Assembly: GCF_036924645.1 (NCBI RefSeq)
Contig: NZ_JAZHRX010000001.1
Span: 6,661,501-6,725,500 of the forward strand
Source: Bradyrhizobium sp. AZCC 2176
GTDB lineage: Bacteria > Pseudomonadota > Alphaproteobacteria > Rhizobiales > Xanthobacteraceae
Direction: 5' to 3'
DNA length: 64,000 bases
The position numbers were made by a program, and so were the translations under genes. This document shows positions 33,622-41,239 of this stretch, piece by piece. Position 1 is the first letter of the stretch, and each line of letters opens with the position of its first letter. The notes under the pieces were generated by a model, which searched no databases, had not been told where the DNA came from, and worked only from the letters and a program-made list of their open reading frames with translations.

Positions 33622-36342
33622 TCAGGCCGCGGCCTCGACGCCGGCCTCACCCGTGCCGAGCAGCGCGCGGACTTCCTGCGCCGGACGCGCCGCGCTGAAC
33701 AGGTAGCCCTGCATCTGGGTGCATCCGAGATTCTGCACGGTCTCGCGCTGCTGCAGGGTCTCGACGCCTTCTGCGGTCGTGAACATGTTGCGGTCGGCGG
33801 CGATGCTCACCACCGCGCGGATGATCGAGGCCGACGAGGAATTGCGCGTCACTTCCTTGACGAAGGAGCGGTCGATCTTGATCTTGTCGAACGGGAAGCG
33901 CTGCAGATATTGCAGCGAGGAATAGCCGGTTCCGAAATCGTCGAGCGCGATGTGGACCCCGAGCGCGCGAAGCTGGTTCAGCGTCGCAAGCGCAGCGTCG
34001 TCGTCCGCGATCAGCACGGCTTCCGTGATCTCCAGCTCGAGCCTTCGCGGGTCGAGCCCGCTCTCGGTGAGTGCCGCCGCCACTTTCAGCGACAGCGTTT
34101 CCGACCGGAACTGGATCGGCGAGACATTGACGGCGATGCGGACATCGCTAGGCCAGGTCGCGGCTTCCGCGCAGGCGGTGCGCAGCACCCACTGCCCGAT
34201 CTCCTCGATCAGGCCGGTTTCCTCGGCGACCGGCACGAAGTCGGCCGGCGAAACCATGCCACGCACCGGATGCCGCCAGCGCAATAGCGCCTCGCAGCCG
34301 GTGACGCGGTCGCTGCGCAGATCGACCTGCGGCTGATAGTGCAGTTCGAAGGCGCCCTGCGCCAGCGCCGTGCGCAAGTCCGCCTCCAGCTCGCGGCGAT
34401 GATTGGCCTGTTGCTCCATCTCGGGGTCGAAGAAGCGGTAGGTTCTGCGGCCGGCCGCCTTCGCCGCATACATGGCCAGATCGGCGTTCTTCAAGAGATC
34501 GAACAGATCCGAGCCGTCGCGCGGGGCGATCGCGATGCCGATGCTGGCGTCGCTGGAAAGCTGGTGGCCGTGGCAGTCGAACGGGGTGCGCAGCGCCTGA
34601 TAGATCCGCGCGACCAGGCCGTGAACGTCCTCGGTGCTCTCGATGCCGTGCTGAAGGATGGCGAATTCATCCCCGCCGAGACGGGCGATGAAATCCTCAG
34701 GGCCGACCGACTGGCGCAGCCGCTCCGCCACGCCCTTCAGGAACTCGTCGCCGATCAGATGTCCCAGCGTGTCGTTGATGCGCTTGAACTCGTCGATGTC
34801 GATATAGAGGATCGCGAACTCGCGCCCCTCGGTTTCCATCAGCAGCCCTTCCGCATGATGCTGGAACAGCGAGCGGTTCGGCAGATTGGTCAGCGCGTCA
34901 TAATGGGCGAGATGCTCGATCCTGGCCTGGTCGCGCCGCCCTTCGGTGACGTCTTCCAATGTCGCGGCCCAGCCGCCGTCCGGCGACCGCTTGAAGATCA
35001 GCCGGATCGTCCGCCCGTCCGGCGTCGAGGTCACGGTGTCCTGCACCAGGCTGCCGTTGGGATCGAGAAACCGGGCGCAATAGGCGTCGACATCGCCGAC
35101 AAAGGAGCCGCGCTCCTGGCGGTGCTGGATCAGGTCACGCAGATGACAGCCGGGTTTGACCACGTCGGTCGAGAGCCCGAACATGTCGATATATTGCCGG
35201 TTGCAGATTACGAGGCGCGCTGAGGAATCGAACAGCAGCAGGCCCTGCGTCATGTTGTTGATGGCGGTGTCGAGATGCTGGCTCTTCTCCGAAAGCTTGC
35301 GTTGCGCGGCGGCGTGCTGGCCGCGTAGCTGGCGCACGATCAGGAACACCATGCCGATCACGACGATGATCGCCAGCGCTGCCGCAAAAAATTGCAGCCT
35401 GCTCTGCGCCCGCCAGTCGGCGAGTGCGGTCTCCGTTCGGGTGGTCGCGACGATCAGGATCGGAAAGTGCTTCATCGACTTGACCGCGCCGACCTTGTCT
35501 TCCGACAATCTCGCGCTGATGAAGCGTCCCGAAACACTGCCGTCCAGCGCCAGCGCGCGCTGAAACGCGTCCGTATTGGCGACGTTGTGGCCGATCAGCT
35601 TGTCGTCCCTGGGATAGCGGGCGATGATGGTGCCGTCGCGGTGAATCATCGAGATCGCGGTGTCGCTGTCCAGCGCCAGCGATGCGACGAAGTCCTCGAA
35701 ATGGGAAGGTTCGACGCCGCGGACGGCAAAGCCGATGATCTCGCCCTGCCGGCCGGTGATCTTACGCGCAAAGACCGTCGTCCAGACCTTGGTCACCCTG
35801 CTTACGACCGGCTCGACGATCACGTCGGGCGTCGGCTTGCCCGAGATGAACTCCTGGAAGTAGCGCCGGTCCGTGACGGTCTTGTCCGCCACCGGCCACA
35901 TCTCGGACGAATTAATCAGCCAGCCCTTGGCGCTCCAGAGATTCAACGCGCCGACATGCGGCAGTACCGAGAGTTTGGTGCGCAGCATCTCGTGCGCGCT
36001 CAACGTCGACATTTTGCTTTCGAAATCGTCGGCGGTGTGGACCCCGTCCGCCCGCAGGCCGGCCACGACATCTTCCTGGACATGCTGGAGGTCCAGCAGT
36101 TGCTGGTCGAAATGCCGTGACAATAGCAGCGCGCTGTTGTTGAGCTCGCGTTCGGCGACTTCCAGCGCCCGCTCGCGGTATTGCATCGCGAAATAGCCGG
36201 TGCCGAGCATGATCGCGATCACGAGGACCGTCGCGCTCAGGATCAGCCACTGGATTGCACCCAGCCTGATCCGCCACGGCAAGCCGCGACCGAACAGCGG
36301 CTGGCTCTCCGCGATCACGTCCTGCGATGAATTATTCAGCAT
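33622..36342 (-). CDS. Membrane-bound GGDEF-EAL protein with Cache and PAS domains
   Basis: A 906-residue c-di-GMP enzyme. A first membrane helix (AIQWLILSATVLVIAIMLGTG) and a second (FFAAALAIIVVIGMVFLIV) flank a dCache-like periplasmic sensor. A PAS domain follows (NNMTQGLLLFDSSARLVICN). GGDEF is intact as LGGDEFAIL (about 554-562), preceded by IDIDEFKRINDTLGH. EAL is intact from CEALLRWRHP with E684, plus FVPVAEETGLI, VNVSPIQF and DDFGTGYSSL. Both synthesis and hydrolysis motifs are present, so it could act either way. The ATG at 36342 is chosen; a GTG start at 36357 is possible. It converges with the multi-PAS kinase gene over 19 bases. Confidence 0.9.
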   Translation of the reverse strand: MLNNSSQDVIAESQPLFGRGLPWRIRLGAIQWLILSATVLVIAIMLGTGYFAMQYRERALEVAERELNNSALLLSRHFDQQLLDLQHVQEDVVAGLRADGVHTADDFESKMSTLSAHEMLRTKLSVLPHVGALNLWSAKGWLINSSEMWPVADKTVTDRRYFQEFISGKPTPDVIVEPVVSRVTKVWTTVFARKITGRQGEIIGFAVRGVEPSHFEDFVASLALDSDTAISMIHRDGTIIARYPRDDKLIGHNVANTDAFQRALALDGSVSGRFISARLSEDKVGAVKSMKHFPILIVATTRTETALADWRAQSRLQFFAAALAIIVVIGMVFLIVRQLRGQHAAAQRKLSEKSQHLDTAINNMTQGLLLFDSSARLVICNRQYIDMFGLSTDVVKPGCHLRDLIQHRQERGSFVGDVDAYCARFLDPNGSLVQDTVTSTPDGRTIRLIFKRSPDGGWAATLEDVTEGRRDQARIEHLAHYDALTNLPNRSLFQHHAEGLLMETEGREFAILYIDIDEFKRINDTLGHLIGDEFLKGVAERLRQSVGPEDFIARLGGDEFAILQHGIESTEDVHGLVARIYQALRTPFDCHGHQLSSDASIGIAIAPRDGSDLFDLLKNADLAMYAAKAAGRRTYRFFDPEMEQQANHRRELEADLRTALAQGAFELHYQPQVDLRSDRVTGCEALLRWRHPVRGMVSPADFVPVAEETGLIEEIGQWVLRTACAEAATWPSDVRIAVNVSPIQFRSETLSLKVAAALTESGLDPRRLELEITEAVLIADDDAALATLNQLRALGVHIALDDFGTGYSSLQYLQRFPFDKIKIDRSFVKEVTRNSSSASIIRAVVSIAADRNMFTTAEGVETLQQRETVQNLGCTQMQGYLFSAARPAQEVRALLGTGEAGVEAAA

Positions 36343-36434
36343 TTTCGCTGCCCCCACAGGCGCTTGTTGTAGGGAACACAGCCCAAGAGGGCGTTAGCAA
36401 AGTGAGTTATCGCGGGGTTAAGGCGGCGCCGGAA

Positions 36435-36968
36435 TCAGGCGGTTTCCGCCATCTCGATCTCGTCTTCCTTGAGGCTGCACTCGATCAGCGCGCCGTCGAT
36501 CGTGAACTTCGAAAACAGCGCGCCCGGCGTCGAGGCTTGCAGCGCCGCAAAGTACTGCGAATCTCCAGGGCTCTTCAGGAAGAACCGGATGTGGCTTGCG
36601 GACATCGTATCCCTCGACAGCCATACGATGCCGGAGAACAACGCCACCATCATCTGGGCGTATTGGCCGGCATCCGCGATCCCCAGTTCATAGACCGGCG
36701 ACACCACGATAAAACGTGCCCGCAGGATCGGTGACGGGAATTTGCTCATCATCAGGCGGCTGACCTGGCAGGCCGCATGGATCCGCTCGCCGTCGGAAAG
36801 GCAGTACAGGCTGGGATGGTCGCCTTCCTTGGTCAGGCCGTCATAGGCGGTGAAGCTTCCCGTCGAAAAGGTCGAAAAGTCCTCGCCGACGCTTTCAGCG
36901 TCTTTCTTCCACTGGCCCTTGATCGACCGCCAGGACCTGTCCGGCTCTTTCATCGGCAGAAGGCGCAT
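36435..36968 (-). CDS. Hypothetical protein
   Basis: A 177-residue soluble protein of unknown function. It contains FTAYDGLTKEGDHPSLYCLS, QVSRLMMSKFPSPILRARFI, YELGIADAGQYAQMMVALFS and GALFSKFTIDGALIECSL, and has no signal peptide or clear motif. Codon use matches the neighbours, and no competing frame explains the stretch. It stands 92 bases upstream of the GGDEF-EAL gene on the same strand, so they may be co-transcribed. I do not recognise a family. Confidence 0.65.
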   Translation of the reverse strand: MRLLPMKEPDRSWRSIKGQWKKDAESVGEDFSTFSTGSFTAYDGLTKEGDHPSLYCLSDGERIHAACQVSRLMMSKFPSPILRARFIVVSPVYELGIADAGQYAQMMVALFSGIVWLSRDTMSASHIRFFLKSPGDSQYFAALQASTPGALFSKFTIDGALIECSLKEDEIEMAETA

Positions 36969-37312
36969 GACTAACCAGAGGTTAATGCAAAAGTTGATGC
37001 CGCTATTTTACGGGCGGCGGCTAAACGTTTGCTTACGCTGGCGCCCGCTGTGCAAATATTTGTTCGGCTCGCAAAACCACTACCTCGGCGCGCGTTTTGC
37101 CGCAGCATTTCCTTGCGGGATCGGCCCCCGCCGCAGCCGGTGAAACGCGTGGGCCGCGAAGCGACCACAGGAACGATCAGGCCCGGTGCGGGTTCTCCGA
37201 TATCGACGTTTCCTTCCCCCGCGACGTCGAACCCGAGCCCCGCCGAACATCCCTTGAAAATCCGTTGGACGGGGTTGGCGGGGCTTCTTTTATTCCGGTT
37301 GAAGGACGGAGG
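36969..37312. other. Divergent promoter region without a gene
   Basis: The stretch separates the leftward hypothetical gene from the rightward PAP2 gene. The frame upstream of the PAP2 ATG stays open to 37097 but has no family character. AT-rich sequence near 36995-37065 would suit promoters. Nothing else was recognised. Confidence 0.45.
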
Positions 37313-37876
37313 ATGGCGCTGTTTCGGATACGGCCAACCCAGGCCGACATCGAAATCGCGGAGCGGATTTCGGACCACACCAGTCCGGAAATCGAACAGG
37401 TTGCCAAGGTGCTTACCTGGGGCGCCGACGAGCATGTCGTTTGCGCGCTCGCCGCCGGCTGGTGGCTCTACTGCAGGCATCGGAGCGCGCGCGATCGTAC
37501 TGGCAGCAACCATATCCTGCTGACGACGATTGCCGTTACGCTGCTGCCGCATCTGTTGAAGTCGATCTTCGACCAGAAACGCCCCGACCGCCTGATGGTC
37601 CGCGGGCACCTTCACGGCGTGCCGTTTTCGGGAAAACCTTTCGATGCCTTTCCATCCGGCCATGCCATGCATGTCGGCGCGCTGGCATCGGCTGCCACGG
37701 TGCTGCCGCCGGCGAAACGCAACCTGGTCTGGTCGATCGGTGCCGGCCTGGTCCTGACGCGGATCGTTCTCTTGGCGCACTGGACCAGCGACGTGGTCGC
37801 CGGCCTTGCGATTGGAGCCGTGGTCGAACGGCTGTTCCGGCGTTGGACGGGTTTTGGATTGCCGCGCCGGGAATAG
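37313..37876 (+). CDS. PAP2-superfamily phosphatase
   Basis: A 187-residue integral membrane phosphatase. The three PAP2 signature blocks are present: KSIFDQKRPDR (KX6RP), AFPSGHAMH (PSGH) and LTRIVLLAHWTSDVVAG (SRX5HXXXD-like, with Thr-Arg in place of Ser-Arg). Several hydrophobic stretches surround them. Such enzymes dephosphorylate lipid phosphates, including undecaprenyl or phosphatidate types. ATG 37313 has AAGGA at six bases. The protein is short but covers the domain. No operon partner is seen. Confidence 0.85.
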   Translation: MALFRIRPTQADIEIAERISDHTSPEIEQVAKVLTWGADEHVVCALAAGWWLYCRHRSARDRTGSNHILLTTIAVTLLPHLLKSIFDQKRPDRLMVRGHLHGVPFSGKPFDAFPSGHAMHVGALASAATVLPPAKRNLVWSIGAGLVLTRIVLLAHWTSDVVAGLAIGAVVERLFRRWTGFGLPRRE

Positions 37877-37949
37877 CCTGCGCTTACGGCGTCGCCCTGC
37901 GAGCGGGGCCGACGGTGCTCGCCACAGCGCCGCCGGCCGGCTTTTGGTC

Positions 37950-38441
37950 TTACGCCGCGGCCTCGTAGTTGACGGAGGTTTCCGCGATCTTGGTCAGCGC
38001 TTCGTCGGTCTTCTTTTCTTCGGCCAGCGTCTGGTCGATCAGCTTCACCGCTTGCGGATTATTGAGCTTGGCCGCCCAGGCCTTCAGGGTGCCGTAGCGT
38101 GAAATCTCGTAATGTTCGACCGATTGGGCTGCGGCCAGCAGGCCGGCGTCGAGCGCAGGCGTGTCGGCATATTCCTCCATGATCTCCTTGCCTTCTTCGA
38201 TAAGGCCTTCGATGGCATCGCACTTCTTGCCGCGCGCGGCCTTGCCAAGCAGCTCGAAGATTTGTTCCAGCCGTTCGACGTGCCCCTCGGTCTCTTCGTG
38301 GTGCTGTTCGAACGCGGCCCGTAGCTTGTCCGAACTGGCAGCCTTCGCCATTTTCGGCAGCGCCTTCAGGATCTGCTTTTCGGCGTAGTAGATGTCTTTG
38401 AGCGTATCGAGAAACAGTTCGTTGAGGTCCTTCTCAGCCAT
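37950..38441 (-). CDS. Ferritin-like DUF892 protein (YciE/YciF type)
   Basis: A 163-residue four-helix protein of the DUF892/YciF family. It has NELFLDTLKDIYYAEKQIL, QHHEETEGHVERLEQIFELL, and AAAQSVEHYEISRYGTLKAW, with glutamates and histidines at the positions that bind a dinuclear metal in ferritin-like proteins. GGGAGGA precedes the ATG. Family members are induced by osmotic and other stress. It follows, in the opposite direction, the PAP2 gene by about 70 bases. Confidence 0.9.
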   Translation of the reverse strand: MAEKDLNELFLDTLKDIYYAEKQILKALPKMAKAASSDKLRAAFEQHHEETEGHVERLEQIFELLGKAARGKKCDAIEGLIEEGKEIMEEYADTPALDAGLLAAAQSVEHYEISRYGTLKAWAAKLNNPQAVKLIDQTLAEEKKTDEALTKIAETSVNYEAAA

Positions 38442-38517
38442 GACGTCCTCCCTTTATTGGCGGGCTGACAACATTGGATTGAACGAAATGGTTCCTAAGC
38501 CACGCGCGCGGCGCGCC

Positions 38518-38970
38518 TCAAGCGCGCCCAGCCGCAACATCGATCAGCGCAATGCCGAGGTCCGCCCGTTTCTTTCGTCGAAGCATTGCCGGGACTTCGG
38601 TCAAGACCACTTCGAGCGTCGGCCTCACCGTGCCTGCCAGCAGATGGCCGCCGCGGGTCGAGCCGTCGGCAAGCCCCAACACGATGTGGACATGAAGGCT
38701 GGGCTTGCCGTCATCGCCGACGGCGATGTCTCCGATCGCACCGAGAACCTCGCATTGCTCCCCGACCTCGATCTTGCGGTAGCTCTTCGAGGCGATGTCG
38801 AACCAGCCGACGGTGGCCCGCTCGAAGGCGCCGATCGCTGTTAGCGACGCCGCGGAAATCCCGGCTTCATTGGCGAAGCGGGTGAGCGCTGCAAACGCCT
38901 CCTCGCCCGAATCCAGAATGATGACGTGAACCTGCGCCTGCTCATCGGCGCCGATGCGCTTGCTCTTCAT
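38518..38970 (-). CDS. DUF296 / PPC-domain protein
   Basis: A 150-residue PPC (plants and prokaryotes conserved) domain protein. It shows HVIILDSGEEAFAALTRFAN, then AASLTAIGAFERATVGWFD, LHVHIVLGLADGSTRGGHLL and VVLTEVP. The HVH and GGHL positions are where archaeal and bacterial members bind metal in trimers. In plants the domain accompanies AT-hooks, but bacterial single-domain members have no settled function. It is about 75 bases upstream of the DUF892 gene on the same strand, and both may form a stress operon. Confidence 0.85.
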   Translation of the reverse strand: MKSKRIGADEQAQVHVIILDSGEEAFAALTRFANEAGISAASLTAIGAFERATVGWFDIASKSYRKIEVGEQCEVLGAIGDIAVGDDGKPSLHVHIVLGLADGSTRGGHLLAGTVRPTLEVVLTEVPAMLRRKKRADLGIALIDVAAGRA

Positions 38971-39180
38971 GGGTAACCTCGCAATTGCCGTTCAGGCGGC
39001 ACTACGTCTGCAACTCAACGGTTGCGCCCGCCTCTTTGAGCAGGTCGCGCAGCGCTCCCGGTCAATCGGCGTCGACCGACATCGTTCCAGGCAGCCCGAA
39101 TTCAAGCGCTTTCGCGGTGCCGCATGCGCGCCGTCCTGGAACTCTGCAATTCGAGGGAAGTTCACTAGGCGGAGATGGCG

Positions 39181-40080
39181 ATGGATGTCGAAAGCCGCCT
39201 GAAGACTGCGCTCGATGAATCAAGGCTCCTTATCCTTGGAGCCCAGGTGCTGTTCGGATTCCAGTTCGAGGCTGTTTTTCAGGAGCGTTTTCCAGATGTC
39301 TCCGACATCGCGCGGCATATGCATGGTGCAGGGCTTGTGCTGATGCTGATCAGCATCAGCCTTCTGATAGCCCCTTCCCTGTTTCATCAGATCATTTTCG
39401 CTGGAGACAGCCGGGTGGGTGCCATCGCAACGGCGACGAGGCTGGCAGGCATCAGCCTGCTGCCCCTGACCGTCGGATTGGGCATCTCGGCCTTCGTGGC
39501 CCTCGAACATGTTTTCGGCCGCACCTTCGCGATCGCTGCCGGCTCGTCATTTACCGCGATCGGACTGGCGCTGCTTTACGGGCTCGGCTTTGCGCTGAGA
39601 CGGGATCGGAAGAACCAGATGCAGGAAACGTCAAACAAGACTTCGCTGAAATCCAAGATCGAGCAAATGCTGACCGAGGCCCGCGTCATCATCCCGGGCG
39701 GCCAGGCCCTGCTCGGATTTCAACTGATCGCCACGTTGACGAAGGCATTCAACGAGCTGCCCGATCTGTTCAAATATATTCATTGTGCCGCGCTATGTGC
39801 GGTGGCATTGGCCGTCATCCTTCTGATGGCGCCCGCCGCGGTTCACCGCCTTGGCTTCCAGGGCGAAGACGATGCGGAATTTTTTGAAATCGGTTCTCGT
39901 CTGGTGATCGCCGCCTCGATCTCCCTGGCCGTTGGTATCTCCGGCGACGTTGCAGTAGTCTTTTTCAAAACGACCGGAAACACGGTCATTGCGTTGAGCG
40001 CGGGTGCGATCGCGCTGCTCGCCTTGCTCGCATTCTGGCTGCTCTATCCGCTCTGGCACCGTAATCGCTATGCGGCCTGA
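39181..40080 (+). CDS. DUF6328-type membrane protein with internal duplication
   Basis: A 299-residue membrane protein made of two homologous halves. The first (about 5-140) begins ESRLLILGAQVLFGFQFEAVF and the second (about 165-297) begins EARVIIPGGQALLGFQLIA. Each continues with a PDL/PDV-DI-R-H-like segment, a helix ending LLxAP, then H-x-I/L-x-F-G-D/E-D/S and two more helices. Each half predicts four membrane helices. The ATG at 39181 has AGGCGGAG at six bases; 39175 is also ATG but overlaps that site. Single-unit DUF6328 proteins are commoner as far as I know. The function is unknown. Confidence 0.75.
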   Translation: MDVESRLKTALDESRLLILGAQVLFGFQFEAVFQERFPDVSDIARHMHGAGLVLMLISISLLIAPSLFHQIIFAGDSRVGAIATATRLAGISLLPLTVGLGISAFVALEHVFGRTFAIAAGSSFTAIGLALLYGLGFALRRDRKNQMQETSNKTSLKSKIEQMLTEARVIIPGGQALLGFQLIATLTKAFNELPDLFKYIHCAALCAVALAVILLMAPAAVHRLGFQGEDDAEFFEIGSRLVIAASISLAVGISGDVAVVFFKTTGNTVIALSAGAIALLALLAFWLLYPLWHRNRYAA

Positions 40081-40275
40081 CAGCGTCGCCGCTGAAGGTG
40101 CGTTGACGCAAGAAATCATTTCGCAAATAGCGCCAAGCCGCCTTGCGGCGGAACATGAAACCGGAACTGAAACCTCACATCCGTTTGAAATGACCGGATC
40201 ACGATGTCGGAACGGTCGCTATCCGCTGTTCGTTGGCCTCAAGTCACTGCAAGGCCACTACAACGGAGGCAACTT

Positions 40276-40626
40276 ATGAACTTGAAGCTCCTGACCGCAG
40301 CCGCAGTTCTTTCCACTGCCGTCGAGGCGCCGGCACTGGCGCAGGATGCTCACGGAAGGTCGGATGCCATCCGGCAGTATCAAACCAGTGACCGCTACTA
40401 CCATCGGCACAGCGGATTCTGGCCGGCTGACGTAGCAGCCGGGGTGGTCGGCGGGACCATCGGCACCGCTGGCGCGATTGCGACCGCGCCGTTCCGAAAC
40501 GACGTCTATGCGTATAATGACGGCTACTATGGGCGTCGCTACTACGGCGGCTACAACAGCGGTTTCGTCTGTCAGCCCGGAACGACGGTCTGGGGCGCGG
40601 ACGGTCGACGTCATATCTGTCAGTAA
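40276..40626 (+). CDS. Small secreted protein with tyrosine/glycine-rich middle
   Basis: A 116-residue exported protein. The signal peptide is NLKLLTAAAVLSTAVEAPALA. The middle has a glycine-rich helix (AAGVVGGTIGTAGAIATAPF) and a tyrosine/glycine-rich section (NDGYYGRRYYGGYNSGF). The C-terminus has VCQPGTTVWGADGRRHICQ, with two cysteines probably joined. The same ending, C-x(n)-RRH-x-C, closes the secreted protein at 56653. GGAGG lies six bases before the ATG. A strong terminator follows. The function is unknown; an envelope or stress role is possible. Confidence 0.75.
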   Translation: MNLKLLTAAAVLSTAVEAPALAQDAHGRSDAIRQYQTSDRYYHRHSGFWPADVAAGVVGGTIGTAGAIATAPFRNDVYAYNDGYYGRRYYGGYNSGFVCQPGTTVWGADGRRHICQ

Positions 40627-40656
40627 CGAGAGCGGATGAGCGTATGAAAGGCTTGT

Positions 40657-40686
40657 GAGGCGGCCCCCAGGGCCGCCTCTTTTCTT
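40657..40686 (+). terminator. Rho-independent terminator
   Basis: GAGGCGGCC and GGCCGCCTC form a perfect 9-base stem around the loop CCCAG (40657-40679), followed by TTTTCTT. It ends the secreted-protein transcript. Confidence 0.9.
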
Positions 40687-40715
40687 GTAACTTGCGGGTT
40701 AAATCCGCAACCGAA

Positions 40716-41039
40716 TCAGGTAACCGACGAAGCGCGGTTGGGGCGCTGCTTCTTGCCCGGCGGATCGCCGCCCCGGTCCACTCTGCTCACACGCTGGGCG
40801 CGCTCCTTGTCCCGAGGTTGCTCCTGTCCACGCTCATCGCGGACGATGCCCTGGTCGTGATCACCGTGGTCCTGATCACCCTGGTCTTGATCACCCTGGT
40901 TTTGACCTCTCGTGGACGATCCAGGCTCCATCGCTTCGCGGTGCTGCTTCTTGCCCTCCTCGACCAGCAGTTCATCTCCGAGCATTTGCCCGATGATCTG
41001 TTTGGTCTGGGCTTCGGCTTTCTGATGGAACTTGCTCAT
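40716..41039 (-). CDS. Small hydrophilic protein with GDQD repeats
   Basis: A 107-residue highly charged protein. The first 40 residues (MSKFHQKAEAQTKQIIGQML, then GDELLVEEGKKQHREA) look like a truncated CsbD-type helical start. The centre is a low-complexity run of repeated GDQDQ/GDHDQ units encoded by GGTGATCA-like DNA repeats, and the tail is rich in Arg, Lys and Pro. AGGAGG lies before ATG 41039. It is probably disordered and may be a stress protein. It is divergent from the phosphatase gene, with an intergenic of 200 bases. Confidence 0.6.
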   Translation of the reverse strand: MSKFHQKAEAQTKQIIGQMLGDELLVEEGKKQHREAMEPGSSTRGQNQGDQDQGDQDHGDHDQGIVRDERGQEQPRDKERAQRVSRVDRGGDPPGKKQRPNRASSVT

Positions 41040-41239
41040 GGCTGGCCTCCTCGCGGGAGAACGGCGCCGGCGCTCCGATGTTTCCGCCATTAGGCCCGAA
41101 CCTTTAATGGACGGGCTACACGTTGTCCTTTCCCCGCCCTTGAGACCGGTTCCACACAATGTAACAATCCTGTCGCAGAGCGAAACTAAACGGGAGCGAC
41201 GCCGGATCACCGGAACCGCTTCTTGTGGGGGAGAATCTG

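Noticed and set aside
40857..40905. Short repeats ATCACC... considered as a CRISPR array
   Set aside because: The units are about 12-15 bases without unique spacers of constant length and they encode a repeated peptide, so they are coding repeats.
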